A DNA stretch of 11,190 bases, from contig CAJYKY010000244.1 in assembly GCA_913775005.1 (NCBI GenBank), forward strand, positions 1 to 11,190, given 5' to 3'. Below are positions 1-8,140 of the stretch, piece by piece. The stretch comes from an uncultured Achromobacter sp. (GTDB taxonomy: Bacteria; Pseudomonadota; Gammaproteobacteria; Burkholderiales; Burkholderiaceae_B). Under the pieces are notes generated by a model. It was not told the origin of the DNA. It saw only the letters and a program-made list of their open reading frames with translations, and searched no databases. Positions within the stretch are counted from its first letter, which is position 1, and each line of letters opens with the position of its first letter. A program made the translations under genes and the position numbers.

Positions 1-142
1 GCATGGTCGGGGCGGGGGAAGTCATGGTCGCATTTTCGCAAAAAACGCGGCGGGGGGCGCAGGTGAGGAGCGGCGGCGTCGCGGCACAACCTGCGGTAGA
101 TGGCGCGACAACGTGCGCGACATTAGCCACGCCGCAACCATC
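1..142. other. left-edge intergenic segment downstream of rhlE
   Basis: This G/C-rich stretch lies beyond the rhlE terminator. On the minus strand an ATG at 25-23 opens a frame reading M-T-S-P-A-P-T-M that runs off the left edge, so it could be the start of the next minus-strand gene. It has no clear Shine-Dalgarno sequence and only eight codons are visible, so I do not call a gene. A long plus-strand open frame begins here but is the mirror of the repetitive rhlE tail. Confidence 0.3.
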
Positions 143-171
143 AAAAAAAAACCCCGCGACAGGCGCGGGGC
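143..171 (-). terminator. rho-independent terminator of rhlE
   Basis: Read on the minus strand this is a perfect 7-bp G/C stem, CCCCGCG at 152-158 pairing with CGCGGGG at 164-170, with a 5-nt loop, followed directly by nine T residues (the A-run at 143-151). It begins 24 bp after the rhlE stop codon. Stem strength and the uninterrupted T-tract make it a textbook intrinsic terminator. Confidence 0.92.
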
Positions 172-194
172 TTTCATGCGATCAGACCGGCAGC

Positions 195-1958
<1,764 letters not shown>

Positions 1959-1960
1959 TA

Positions 1961-1969
1961 CTTTCCCTT
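1961..1969 (-). promoter_or_regulatory. Shine-Dalgarno region of rhlE
   Basis: On the minus strand AAGGGAAAG stands two bases before the ATG at 1958, with its AAGG core about seven bases away. It decides the rhlE start in favour of 1958 over the upstream TTG, which would sit inside or before this site. Confidence 0.6.
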
Positions 1970-2179
1970 GCCGCAATCAATGCGACGCAGTGCTTGGGCG
2001 GGCCAGGGGATTAGGCGGCCGGATCCAGGCGACGGTTGATGGAGCATCGTGCCGACCGAATCAACCATGCGCGTGGCGCGTTCTCGTGTACTGAGTGGAA
2101 CGCAGGGCGAAAGGAAAGGAGGTCAGGAATCGATGAGTGTTCGGCATGTGGCCGGGCTGTAGGCTACCCGGCAGACTGC
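1970..2179. other. ung-rhlE intergenic region, rhlE-proximal part
   Basis: No convincing protein-coding gene. It should contain the rhlE promoter and leader, but no good sigma-70 hexamer pair stands out; the best -35-like element is TTGATT on the minus strand near 2061, without a matching -10. It holds a 7-bp inverted repeat (2034-2040 with 2060-2066), a 16S-tail-like sequence on the minus strand (2114-2123), and the left arms of a nested fold described in the findings. Confidence 0.5.
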
Positions 2180-2205
2180 AAAAAAATTCCGCTAAATCAA
2201 GGCGG
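2180..2205 (-). terminator. possible weak intrinsic terminator after ung
   Basis: On the minus strand a 4-bp G/C stem (CCGC/GCGG, plus-strand 2189-2192 with 2202-2205, 9-nt loop) is followed by AA and seven T residues or more (A-run at 2180-2186). It begins about 35 bp past the ung stop codon. The stem is short, so termination may be partial or depend on neighbouring pairing. Confidence 0.4.
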
Positions 2206-2238
2206 TAAATGCCGAACTCGTTTTGTGCAGTGCGGCGA

Positions 2239-3000
2239 TCATAACCCGAATTCGCCTTGCAAGGGAATTATTTTTTTGTCCAGTCCCCAATCAATAGGGT
2301 TTTTCCCTTGGTTCTGTAGCCACGTATTGGTGGCTTGAAAGTGCCCGCAGCCCAAAAACGGCACGGGCGGGCGCCTGGCGGACAAGGGCGACGGATGGTT
2401 CGACATCAGCACCAGATGGCCGCTGTCGTCAGGAAGCAACATCCGCTTGGCCTGGGCATGCGCGCCCCACAGCATGAACACCTTGGGAGAGGGGTCGTGA
2501 GCCACCAGGGAAATCAGGGCATCCGTCACGATTTCCCAGCCGCGCTTGGCATGCGATGCGGGTTGGCCGTCCTCGACCGTCAACGCGGTGTTGAGCAGCA
2601 GCACGCCCTGGTCAGCCCACGGCGAAAGATCGTTGCCGGCCGGCACGGTGGTGCCAGGAAACTCGGCGGCAATCTCGTTGAAGATGTTGCGCAGGCTGGG
2701 CGGCCGCTTGCAGTCGTCCGGCACCGAGAACGCCAGCCCCTGGGCCTGCCCCGGCCCGTGATAGGGGTCTTGCCCCAGGATCACCACCCGGACATCCGAC
2801 GGCGCCAGGCCGTGCAGCGCCCGGAACGGCGTGGCGGGATAGACGACAGCACCTTCCGCCAGCCGCTGTTCCACATGGGCGGTGGCGGCGGCCATGGCGC
2901 TGGCGACAGCGGCAGGGGAGAAAGCGGCGCGCCAGGCGGCGGGCAATTGCGCGGCCTGGGTGGCGAGGGTGTTGGGGGCGAGGCGGTTATCGAGCGGCAT
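2239..3000 (-). CDS. ung: uracil-DNA glycosylase (family 1)
   Basis: This 253-residue protein removes uracil from DNA as the first step of base-excision repair. Family-1 signatures are complete: GQDPYHGPGQA (76-86) with catalytic Asp78, the uracil-recognition segment GVLLLNTALTV (132-142), and the DNA-intercalation loop HPSPLSA (202-208) with His202. It ends with the conserved PIDW motif followed by about 15 extra residues ending in GEFGL, slightly longer than the E. coli tail. The ATG at 3000 is the first reasonable start; the bases before it lack a clear Shine-Dalgarno sequence, so initiation may be weak. It lies 139 bp downstream of the dehydrogenase gene on the same strand. The last 25 codons are noticeably richer in A/T than the rest. 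Confidence 0.95.
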   Translation of the reverse strand: MPLDNRLAPNTLATQAAQLPAAWRAAFSPAAVASAMAAATAHVEQRLAEGAVVYPATPFRALHGLAPSDVRVVILGQDPYHGPGQAQGLAFSVPDDCKRPPSLRNIFNEIAAEFPGTTVPAGNDLSPWADQGVLLLNTALTVEDGQPASHAKRGWEIVTDALISLVAHDPSPKVFMLWGAHAQAKRMLLPDDSGHLVLMSNHPSPLSARRPPVPFLGCGHFQATNTWLQNQGKNPIDWGLDKKIIPLQGEFGL

Positions 3001-3139
3001 GGGCGCGATTTTGGCATAGCGGGGCGGGCTGGCGACAGTGCCTTGCCCTCCCGTCTTGTCCGCCCGCCATGTCCGTCAGCCTGAAGGCGCCGGCGCCCAG
3101 GCGCCCCAACGATGCGCCTGCTGTCCGCTTACTGCGCGC

Positions 3140-3925
3140 CTATTGCATGTACCAGCCGTGGCTGACCACGAACGACTGGCCGGTGAACGCCGCGCTGGGG
3201 AACGCGCACAGGAACAACGCCGTCTGCGCCACGTCGTCCACGGTGGTGAAGACGCCGTCCACTGTGTCACCCAGCATCACCTTCTTCACCACGTCTTCTT
3301 CGCTGATGCCCAGTTCCTTGGCCTGTTCGGGAATCTGCTTTTCCACGAGCGGCGTGCGCACGAAGCCGGGGCAGATGACATGCGAACGCACGTTGTTCGC
3401 CGCGCCTTCCTTGGCCAGCACGCGCGCCAGCCCCAGCAGCGCGTGCTTGGCCGCCACGTAGGCCGACTTCAACGGCGACGCTTCGTGCGAATGCACCGAC
3501 CCCATATAGATGACCACGCCGCCCCGCTTGTCCTGATACATGTGCTTGAGCGCGGCCTTGGTCGTGAGGAAGGCGCCGTCCACATGAATGGCCTGCATCT
3601 TCTTCCAGTCTGAAAATTCAAATTTGTCGATCGGATTCACGATCTGGATGCCCGCGTTGGAAATCAGGATGTCGATGCCGCCATACGCGGCCGCCACCTT
3701 GTCGATACCCTGGTTCACGGCGTCTTCGCTCGTGACGTCCATGGCCACGCCCATGGCCTTGCCGCCTGCCTGCTCGATCTCTTTGGCGACCGCATCCGCG
3801 CCTGCCTGATTCAGGTCGGCAATGGCCACTGCCGCGCCTTCGCGGGCCAACGTCAGTGCAATGGCTTTGCCGATGCCGCTGGCAGCACCGGTGACGACGG
3901 CCACTTTTCCTTTCAACGAGTCCAT
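3140..3925 (-). CDS. bdhA: 3-hydroxybutyrate dehydrogenase (SDR family)
   Basis: This 261-residue short-chain dehydrogenase should interconvert (R)-3-hydroxybutyrate and acetoacetate with NAD, linking polyhydroxybutyrate breakdown to central metabolism. The Rossmann nucleotide motif is TGAASGIG (12-19), Asp37 after the second strand favours NAD(H), and NAG is at 90-92. Catalytic Ser143, Tyr156 and Lys160 are present. Gln94, His145, Lys153 and Gln197 match the substrate-binding set known from bacterial 3-hydroxybutyrate dehydrogenases, which supports this specific call. The position normally held by the tetrad Asn is His114. The ATG at 3925 has a strong GGAGGT six bases upstream; an in-frame upstream extension to 4123 encodes implausible Arg-rich sequence and is rejected. 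No obvious terminator follows, so some read-through into ung is possible. Confidence 0.87.
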   Translation of the reverse strand: MDSLKGKVAVVTGAASGIGKAIALTLAREGAAVAIADLNQAGADAVAKEIEQAGGKAMGVAMDVTSEDAVNQGIDKVAAAYGGIDILISNAGIQIVNPIDKFEFSDWKKMQAIHVDGAFLTTKAALKHMYQDKRGGVVIYMGSVHSHEASPLKSAYVAAKHALLGLARVLAKEGAANNVRSHVICPGFVRTPLVEKQIPEQAKELGISEEDVVKKVMLGDTVDGVFTTVDDVAQTALFLCAFPSAAFTGQSFVVSHGWYMQ

Positions 3926-3931
3926 GCTGAA

Positions 3932-3937
3932 ACCTCC
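3932..3937 (-). promoter_or_regulatory. ribosome-binding site of the 3-hydroxybutyrate dehydrogenase gene
   Basis: GGAGGT on the minus strand, six bases before the ATG at 3925. It fixes the start of this gene, since the open frame continues upstream for 66 more codons. Confidence 0.85.
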
Positions 3938-3986
3938 GGGTTGGAAATACCGGCGCGGCGACGCAGCCGGCGACAACCTTGCAAGA

Positions 3987-4004
3987 CAGGCGGCGCACCG
4001 CCTG
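3987..4004 (-). other. hairpin in the leader of the dehydrogenase gene
   Basis: A perfect 7-bp inverted repeat, CAGGCGG (3987-3993) with CCGCCTG (3998-4004), loop of 4, lies 62 bp upstream of the dehydrogenase start in the divergent region. No T-tract follows on either strand. It could be an operator or a leader stem; function unknown. Confidence 0.4.
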
Positions 4005-4170
4005 CGACGCGCAAGGAGCATGTGTCGATGGTAGTCCTTCAGCTTGAGCGCAGGCTGAATGTTTGATGGCATTTCCGCCACCACATTGCGCGCGCGATGC
4101 CGCCAGGCGAGAATCCGCCGCATCCGGCAGCACGGTGCGCTGGTGTTTTTTCCAGCAGGCGGTCAGCAGC

Positions 4171-4917
4171 GTGGCATCCGTATTCATCCAACGTTTCATC
4201 CGTCCAGCGCGGCGCGTCCCGTGCGTGGCCGGCCGATGCCTGCGCGTAATCGCCTTGTTCACAGCGCTAGCGGCGTCATCCGCCCACGCGGCGCACATCG
4301 TGGTGGACACGGGCCACACGCCCAGCCGGCCTGGCGCCACGGGCGCGAGCGGGCGCGTCGAATATCTGTACAACCTGGATGTCAGCAACCGCGTAGCCAT
4401 GGCGCTGCGCGCGTTGGGCGATCGGGTGACGCAGGTCGCGGCAGACGGCGCCGAAGTGGAATTAGGCAAGCGCTCGCGCGTGGCGCCGAGCGCGAATCTG
4501 TTCGTGTCGATCCATCACGATTCCATGCAGCAATGGTTGATCGACGCGGGCCGGCAGCGGGAGTTCGCGGGCTTCTCGTTGTTTGTGTCGACGCGCAATC
4601 CCAAGTACGAGCAAAGTGTGCGCTGCGCCCGCGCCATCGGCGAGCAGCTGCGCGCGGCGGGCGAAACCCCGTCGCTGTACCACGCGGATTCCGTCGTGGG
4701 CGAAAGCCGGCCCTTGATCGACGGGCGCCTCGGCGTGCATCGCTTCGACAATCTGGCGGTGCTGAAGACGGCGCCGATGGCGGGGGTGCTGGTCGAGGTG
4801 GGCGTCATCGTGAACCCCGACGAAGAGCGCCGGCTGGCGCGGCCCGAGGTCATCGAGCGCGTGGCCCGCGCGATCGCCCAGGGCGCCCACGCGTGTCAGC
4901 TATCGCAAGGTGAGTAA
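4171..4917 (+). CDS. N-acetylmuramoyl-L-alanine amidase (Amidase_3), exported
   Basis: A zinc amidase of the AmiC/CwlM type that cuts the bond between N-acetylmuramic acid and the stem peptide of peptidoglycan. Numbered from the GTG at 4171 (248 residues), VDTGH gives zinc ligand His49, GRVEY gives Glu64, SIHHDS gives His115, and VLVEVG gives the catalytic-type Glu209. A signal peptide precedes the domain: basic residues, the hydrophobic stretch VIALFTALAA, then SAHA before AHIVVD. There is no E. coli AmiC-like AMIN domain. The start is uncertain: an ATG at 4066 gives an over-long, atypical N-terminus, GTG 4171 a 40-residue signal peptide, and GTG 4225 a compact 22-residue one; none has a strong Shine-Dalgarno sequence. 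It is transcribed alone, divergent from the dehydrogenase and convergent with nhaA. Confidence 0.85.
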   Translation: MASVFIQRFIRPARRVPCVAGRCLRVIALFTALAASSAHAAHIVVDTGHTPSRPGATGASGRVEYLYNLDVSNRVAMALRALGDRVTQVAADGAEVELGKRSRVAPSANLFVSIHHDSMQQWLIDAGRQREFAGFSLFVSTRNPKYEQSVRCARAIGEQLRAAGETPSLYHADSVVGESRPLIDGRLGVHRFDNLAVLKTAPMAGVLVEVGVIVNPDEERRLARPEVIERVARAIAQGAHACQLSQGE

Positions 4918-5024
4918 GCGCGGCGGCGTGTGCGCAGGCGAATGGCCTCACGGCTTCGGCGCATAGCGTCGCCGCAGCTTCGCCGTGCAGCGCTGATGCT
5001 GCGCTGTCTGGCGGCGCGCCTCGA

Positions 5025-6242
5025 TCAATGCGCCGCGTCTTCGCGCCGCGTGGCCGCACCCATGCGCAGCAACACAAAACCCATCACTGCTGATGCCAGC
5101 GACCCCGTCAACACGCCGATCTTGGTGGCATCGACTGTTGCTGCATCCGTGAAGGCCAGCGCGCCGATGAACAGGCTCATCGTGAAGCCGATGCCGCACA
5201 GCATCGCCACACCGTACAGCTGCGTGAACGTCGCGTGGCGCGGCAGGCTGGCGATGCCAGACTTGATCGCCAACCACGAAAAGCCGAACACGCCCAGCTG
5301 CTTGCCCAGGAACAGGCCCAGCGCCACGCCCATTGGCACCGGTTGTGCCAGGCTGGCCAGCCCCATGCCGGCAAACGACACGCCCGCGTTGGCAAAGCCG
5401 AAGATCGGCACGATCAGCAGTGCTACCGGCTTGTGCAGCGCATGTTCCAGATCATGCAGCGGAGAATGTGCATCGGGCTTGCCGGCGTTGCGCGGGCGCA
5501 GCGGGATGGTCAGCGCCAGCGCCACCCCCGCCAGCGTGGCATGCACGCCGGACTTCAACACGAAGTACCAGAGCAGGGCGCCGATCAGCAGATACGGTGT
5601 CAGGCGCAACACGCCGGCACGGTTCAGGCAGAACAGGCAGCCCAGCAGCGCGCCCGCCATCAGCAGTGCAAACATCTTCAGCTGCGACGTGTAGAACAGC
5701 GCAATGATGACGATGGCGCCCAGATCGTCCAGGATGGCCAGCGCGGTCAGGAAGATCTTCAAGGATGTTGGTACGCGGCTGCCCAGCAGGGCCAGGATGC
5801 CCAGCGCGAAGGCAATGTCGGTGGCGGCGGGAATGGCCCAGCCGCGCAGCGTGTCCGGGCTGCCCAGGTTGATTGCGACGTAGATCAGCGCCGGTACGGC
5901 CATGCCGCCCACGGCGGCGATGCCCGGCAGCACGATGCGCGCCGTGCCGCGCAGTTGGCCATCGAGCACCTCGCGCTTGATCTCCAGGCCCACCAGCAAA
6001 AAGAACACGGCCATCAAACCGTCGTTGATCCAATGCAGCACGGTTTCGCGCAGCACGACGGGGCCGGCCTGAAAGCCCACCTTGGTTTCCAGCACGTTGA
6101 AGTAGACCGGGGCCGCAGGGCTGTTGGCGATGATCAGGGCGGCCAGCGCGGCCGCCATGAGCACGTAGCCGCCCAGCGCTTCGGAGCGCAAAAAGGCCTG
6201 AAGCAAGGAGGGGCGGGCTTGCGGGGTTACCACGTGAGTCAA
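5025..6242 (-). CDS. nhaA: Na+/H+ antiporter NhaA
   Basis: An inner-membrane electrogenic antiporter that exports Na+ (or Li+) in exchange for protons, used for alkaline pH and salt tolerance. The 405 residues fit the family (E. coli, 388). The ion-binding pair Asp172-Asp173 sits in ALAILDDLGA, and the conserved AATDIAFALG (139-148, Asp142), SGVHATLAGV (231-240) and FLGKQLGVFG with Lys314 correspond to the helices IV, VIII and X motifs. About 12 hydrophobic segments are visible. The start appears to be TTG at 6242, because CCAGGA (6249-6254) stands six bases upstream; a GTG three codons in is the alternative and would be badly spaced. No nhaR regulator is adjacent; the gene seems monocistronic and diverges from the unknown gene/glycosyltransferase pair. 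Confidence 0.96.
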   Translation of the reverse strand: MTHVVTPQARPSLLQAFLRSEALGGYVLMAAALAALIIANSPAAPVYFNVLETKVGFQAGPVVLRETVLHWINDGLMAVFFLLVGLEIKREVLDGQLRGTARIVLPGIAAVGGMAVPALIYVAINLGSPDTLRGWAIPAATDIAFALGILALLGSRVPTSLKIFLTALAILDDLGAIVIIALFYTSQLKMFALLMAGALLGCLFCLNRAGVLRLTPYLLIGALLWYFVLKSGVHATLAGVALALTIPLRPRNAGKPDAHSPLHDLEHALHKPVALLIVPIFGFANAGVSFAGMGLASLAQPVPMGVALGLFLGKQLGVFGFSWLAIKSGIASLPRHATFTQLYGVAMLCGIGFTMSLFIGALAFTDAATVDATKIGVLTGSLASAVMGFVLLRMGAATRREDAAH

Positions 6243-6248
6243 AGGAAA

Positions 6249-6254
6249 TCCTGG
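6249..6254 (-). promoter_or_regulatory. ribosome-binding site of nhaA deciding a TTG start
   Basis: CCAGGA on the minus strand with its AGGA six bases from the TTG at 6242. No ATG is available in frame nearby, so this site supports the rare TTG start. Confidence 0.6.
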
Positions 6255-6408
6255 TGGGTGCGGGCGATAAACCGAAAACGGAAAACGACGGATGGAGGAA
6301 GACGGCAGGACGGCGGCTGCGAGCGCTGAAGGTCCTGACTACGAACAAAATCGGAAGCTGAATTTTACCTGAATGAGTGCGGGCATCTGTGGCCGATTCG
6401 AATTTATT

Positions 6409-6430
6409 CGCGCGAAACGCGCGGCTTTTT
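6409..6430 (+). terminator. terminator-like hairpin in the leader of the unknown gene
   Basis: CGCGCG (6409-6414) pairs with CGCGCG (6418-6423) around an AAA loop and is followed on the plus strand by GC and five T residues. No plus-strand gene ends here, since the neighbour nhaA points the other way. It would therefore act in a leader (attenuation), end a short RNA, or be fortuitous. Confidence 0.4.
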
Positions 6431-6599
6431 CTGCTAAATGCTTGGATAAATGCGTGCTATTTCACGCACGCAAAATGCGCGACACGAAATGCTAGCGGTC
6501 GACCGTAGGGTCAAGAATAAGAAAGTTCTTGAACTTCTCGAACGTCGGCTGGAATGCAATACAGGCTTGCAAATCACTCTCTTGTCCGCGCGTCCCGCA

Positions 6600-6995
6600 A
6601 TGCCCCTTCCCTCGCTTACGGTGTTGACGTTTACGTCTTCTGCCCCCAATGCCATTCCTCGTGTTGTCGATATCGGTCTGTCCCTGAGCGCGCCCGCAGA
6701 CGCGCCGCCGCACGGAGCCTATGCGCAGCGGTTTCTGGCGCCCAGCCCGCGTGTCGAAACGTGGTGGCGCGACGGTGCGCATTTTTCAATGTCGTTGATG
6801 GGCGCCATCCGCGTCTGGCACCGGACGCGGATGCTGGCCTCCGAATGCGTGTTCGACCGCGAGGCCCATGGCGCTGCGCCACTGGCCGCTGAAGACATCG
6901 CCTACCTCGAAGCCTATCTGCTGTTCCAAGACCAGACACAGCGCGTGGCCTGCTCGCGTTTCGTTGACGACGCATTGCCCGCAGGTGCCCCTTGA
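6600..6995 (+). CDS. small protein of unknown function upstream of a glycosyltransferase
   Basis: I do not recognise this 131-residue protein. It has no signal peptide, clear membrane helix or known motif; the C-terminal half is the more structured part, with WWRDGAHFSMS, an aromatic/basic segment (IRVWHRTRM) and a helical run ending LFQDQTQRVACSRF. Third codon positions become G/C-rich from about 6650, supporting translation in this frame, while the in-frame stretch 6450-6599 does not look coding. The ATG at 6600 lacks a Shine-Dalgarno sequence, and a GTG at 6621 is also possible. Its TGA stop (6993-6995) overlaps the TTG start of the glycosyltransferase, so the two are likely co-translated; that linkage is the main reason to believe it is real. 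Confidence 0.55.
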   Translation: MPLPSLTVLTFTSSAPNAIPRVVDIGLSLSAPADAPPHGAYAQRFLAPSPRVETWWRDGAHFSMSLMGAIRVWHRTRMLASECVFDREAHGAAPLAAEDIAYLEAYLLFQDQTQRVACSRFVDDALPAGAP

Positions 6996-8134
6996 CCTGC
7001 CCGCCACCCACTGCCCGTCTGGCCAGGCCCTTGCGCATCCTGCATACCGAAGCCGCTACCGCGTTCGGCGGGCAGGAATTCTGCATCTACAAGGAAATGA
7101 TCGCGATGCGCGATCGCGGGCATCATCTGGAACTGGTCTGCCAGCCCGGTGCGCAGCTGGGCGATCGGCTCGCGCAGGCCGGCTTCACCGTGCATCGCGT
7201 CGGCATGGATGGGCCTGCCAATTTCGTGCGCAGCGTGGCCTTCGTGTACCGCCTGCTGCGGCGTGATGGCTTTGATGTCGTCAATACGCATAGCCGCCGC
7301 GATACCGTGCAGGCCGCCATCGCAGCGCGGCTGGCCGGCACCAAACTGATCGTGCGCACGCGGCATCTGGCCAAGCCTATCCGTTCGCTCTATGCCTACA
7401 CCGTGCTGGCGCATCGCGTCATTGCCGTCAGCCGTTATGTGCGCGCGCAGTTGCTGGCAGGCGGGGCGCCGCCCGAGGCGGTGGCCACCATTCATTCGCC
7501 CGTGACGCCGCCTGCCGTGCAAGAAGGCGCATGCCTGCGGCGCGAACTGGGCCTGTCTAGCGACGCCTTGGTCGTCGGCTGCGTGGCGGTGATGCGGGCA
7601 GAAAAAGGCCATGCGGACCTGATCGATGCCTTTATGACGGTCTCGGCGCGCTTCCCACGCGCGCACTTGATTCTGGCGGGCGACGGCATGCCTGTGATAG
7701 CGCAGTTGCACGCCCAAGTGGCAAGGTTAGGCCTGGCATCGCGCGTGCATTTCATCGGCCGGCGGCACGACGTCGGCAACGTGCTTAACGCGCTGGACGT
7801 GTTTGCGCTGCCGACGCATCGCGAAGCCCTGGGCACCGTATTCATCGAAGCCGCGGCGATGGGCGTGCCGGTCATCGGCACCGACGTGGGCGGAGTGCCC
7901 GAAACCATGCAGGATGGCGTGACGGGTCTGCTGGTGCCGCCGCACAATCCGGCGGCCTTGGCGACGGCGCTGGAAACCTTGCTGGCCAGCCCGGAACTGC
8001 GCCGGCAGATGGGCGCAGCGGGCCGGGCCTATACGCGCGGACTCGGGCTATTGAACCCGGAACGCACGGCCGATCAGATTGAACGCGTGTACACGCACTG
8101 GCTGGCTGAACGGGGGTGGCTGAAGCACGCTTGA
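6992..8134 (+). CDS. glycosyltransferase family 4 (GT-B fold)
   Basis: A 380-residue retaining-type glycosyltransferase that probably transfers a sugar from a nucleotide-sugar donor during lipopolysaccharide or other surface-glycan synthesis (inferred; acceptor unknown). The N-terminal GT4 domain begins LRILHTEAATAFGGQE, with the typical glycine loop. The C-terminal donor domain has VAVMRAEKGH (198-207), LILAGDG (226-232), and the E-x7-E motif from Glu278 to Glu286 followed by MGVPVIGTDVGGVPE (290-304). No membrane segment is seen, so it is likely cytosolic or peripheral. The TTG at 6992 overlaps the previous gene's TGA (TTGA) with AGGTG just upstream; a TTG at 7031, giving M-R-I-L-H-T-E, is the alternative start. 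It converges on the HIT gene with only 6 bp between stop codons. Confidence 0.9.
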   Translation: MTCPPPTARLARPLRILHTEAATAFGGQEFCIYKEMIAMRDRGHHLELVCQPGAQLGDRLAQAGFTVHRVGMDGPANFVRSVAFVYRLLRRDGFDVVNTHSRRDTVQAAIAARLAGTKLIVRTRHLAKPIRSLYAYTVLAHRVIAVSRYVRAQLLAGGAPPEAVATIHSPVTPPAVQEGACLRRELGLSSDALVVGCVAVMRAEKGHADLIDAFMTVSARFPRAHLILAGDGMPVIAQLHAQVARLGLASRVHFIGRRHDVGNVLNALDVFALPTHREALGTVFIEAAAMGVPVIGTDVGGVPETMQDGVTGLLVPPHNPAALATALETLLASPELRRQMGAAGRAYTRGLGLLNPERTADQIERVYTHWLAERGWLKHA

Positions 8135-8140
8135 TACTGC

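Larger units (their letters stand above)
6243..6599. other. divergent control region between nhaA and the unknown gene
   Basis: This stretch of about 357 bp is A/T-richer than the rest of the window and has no convincing gene; an in-frame extension of the next gene to 6450 has poor third-position G/C and is not called. It holds a hairpin with a T-run (6409-6430), a second stem TGCGTG/CACGCA (6451-6456 with 6463-6468), the palindrome CGGTCGACCG (6496-6505) and two overlapping inverted repeats at 6512-6536. For nhaA a possible -10 TAAAAT lies on the minus strand at 6362-6367, without a good -35. Confidence 0.55.

Noticed and set aside
2036..2338. Cys-containing 100-codon plus-strand frame spanning the rhlE-ung gap
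   Set aside because: It has eight Cys residues but no regular spacing matching a known fold, lacks a Shine-Dalgarno sequence at its start, and runs into ung antisense.
3099..3119. AGGCGC/GCGCCT hairpin downstream of the dehydrogenase gene
   Set aside because: The 6-bp stem has no T-tract on either strand, so I do not call it a terminator.
3926..4123. Upstream extension of the dehydrogenase by 66 codons
   Set aside because: The extension is Arg/Ala-rich and unlike the SDR family, while a strong GGAGGT marks the ATG at 3925.
4987..5002. GCAGC/GCTGC hairpin in the convergent amidase-nhaA gap
   Set aside because: Short stem without a T-tract; such stems are common by chance at this GC content.
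5235..6329. Plus-strand open frame of about 364 codons antisense to nhaA
   Set aside because: Gln/His/Arg-rich shadow of a gene with unmistakable NhaA motifs.
6450..6599. Upstream extension of the unknown gene by 50 codons
   Set aside because: Third positions are not G/C-rich here and the interval is filled with palindromes, as expected for control DNA.
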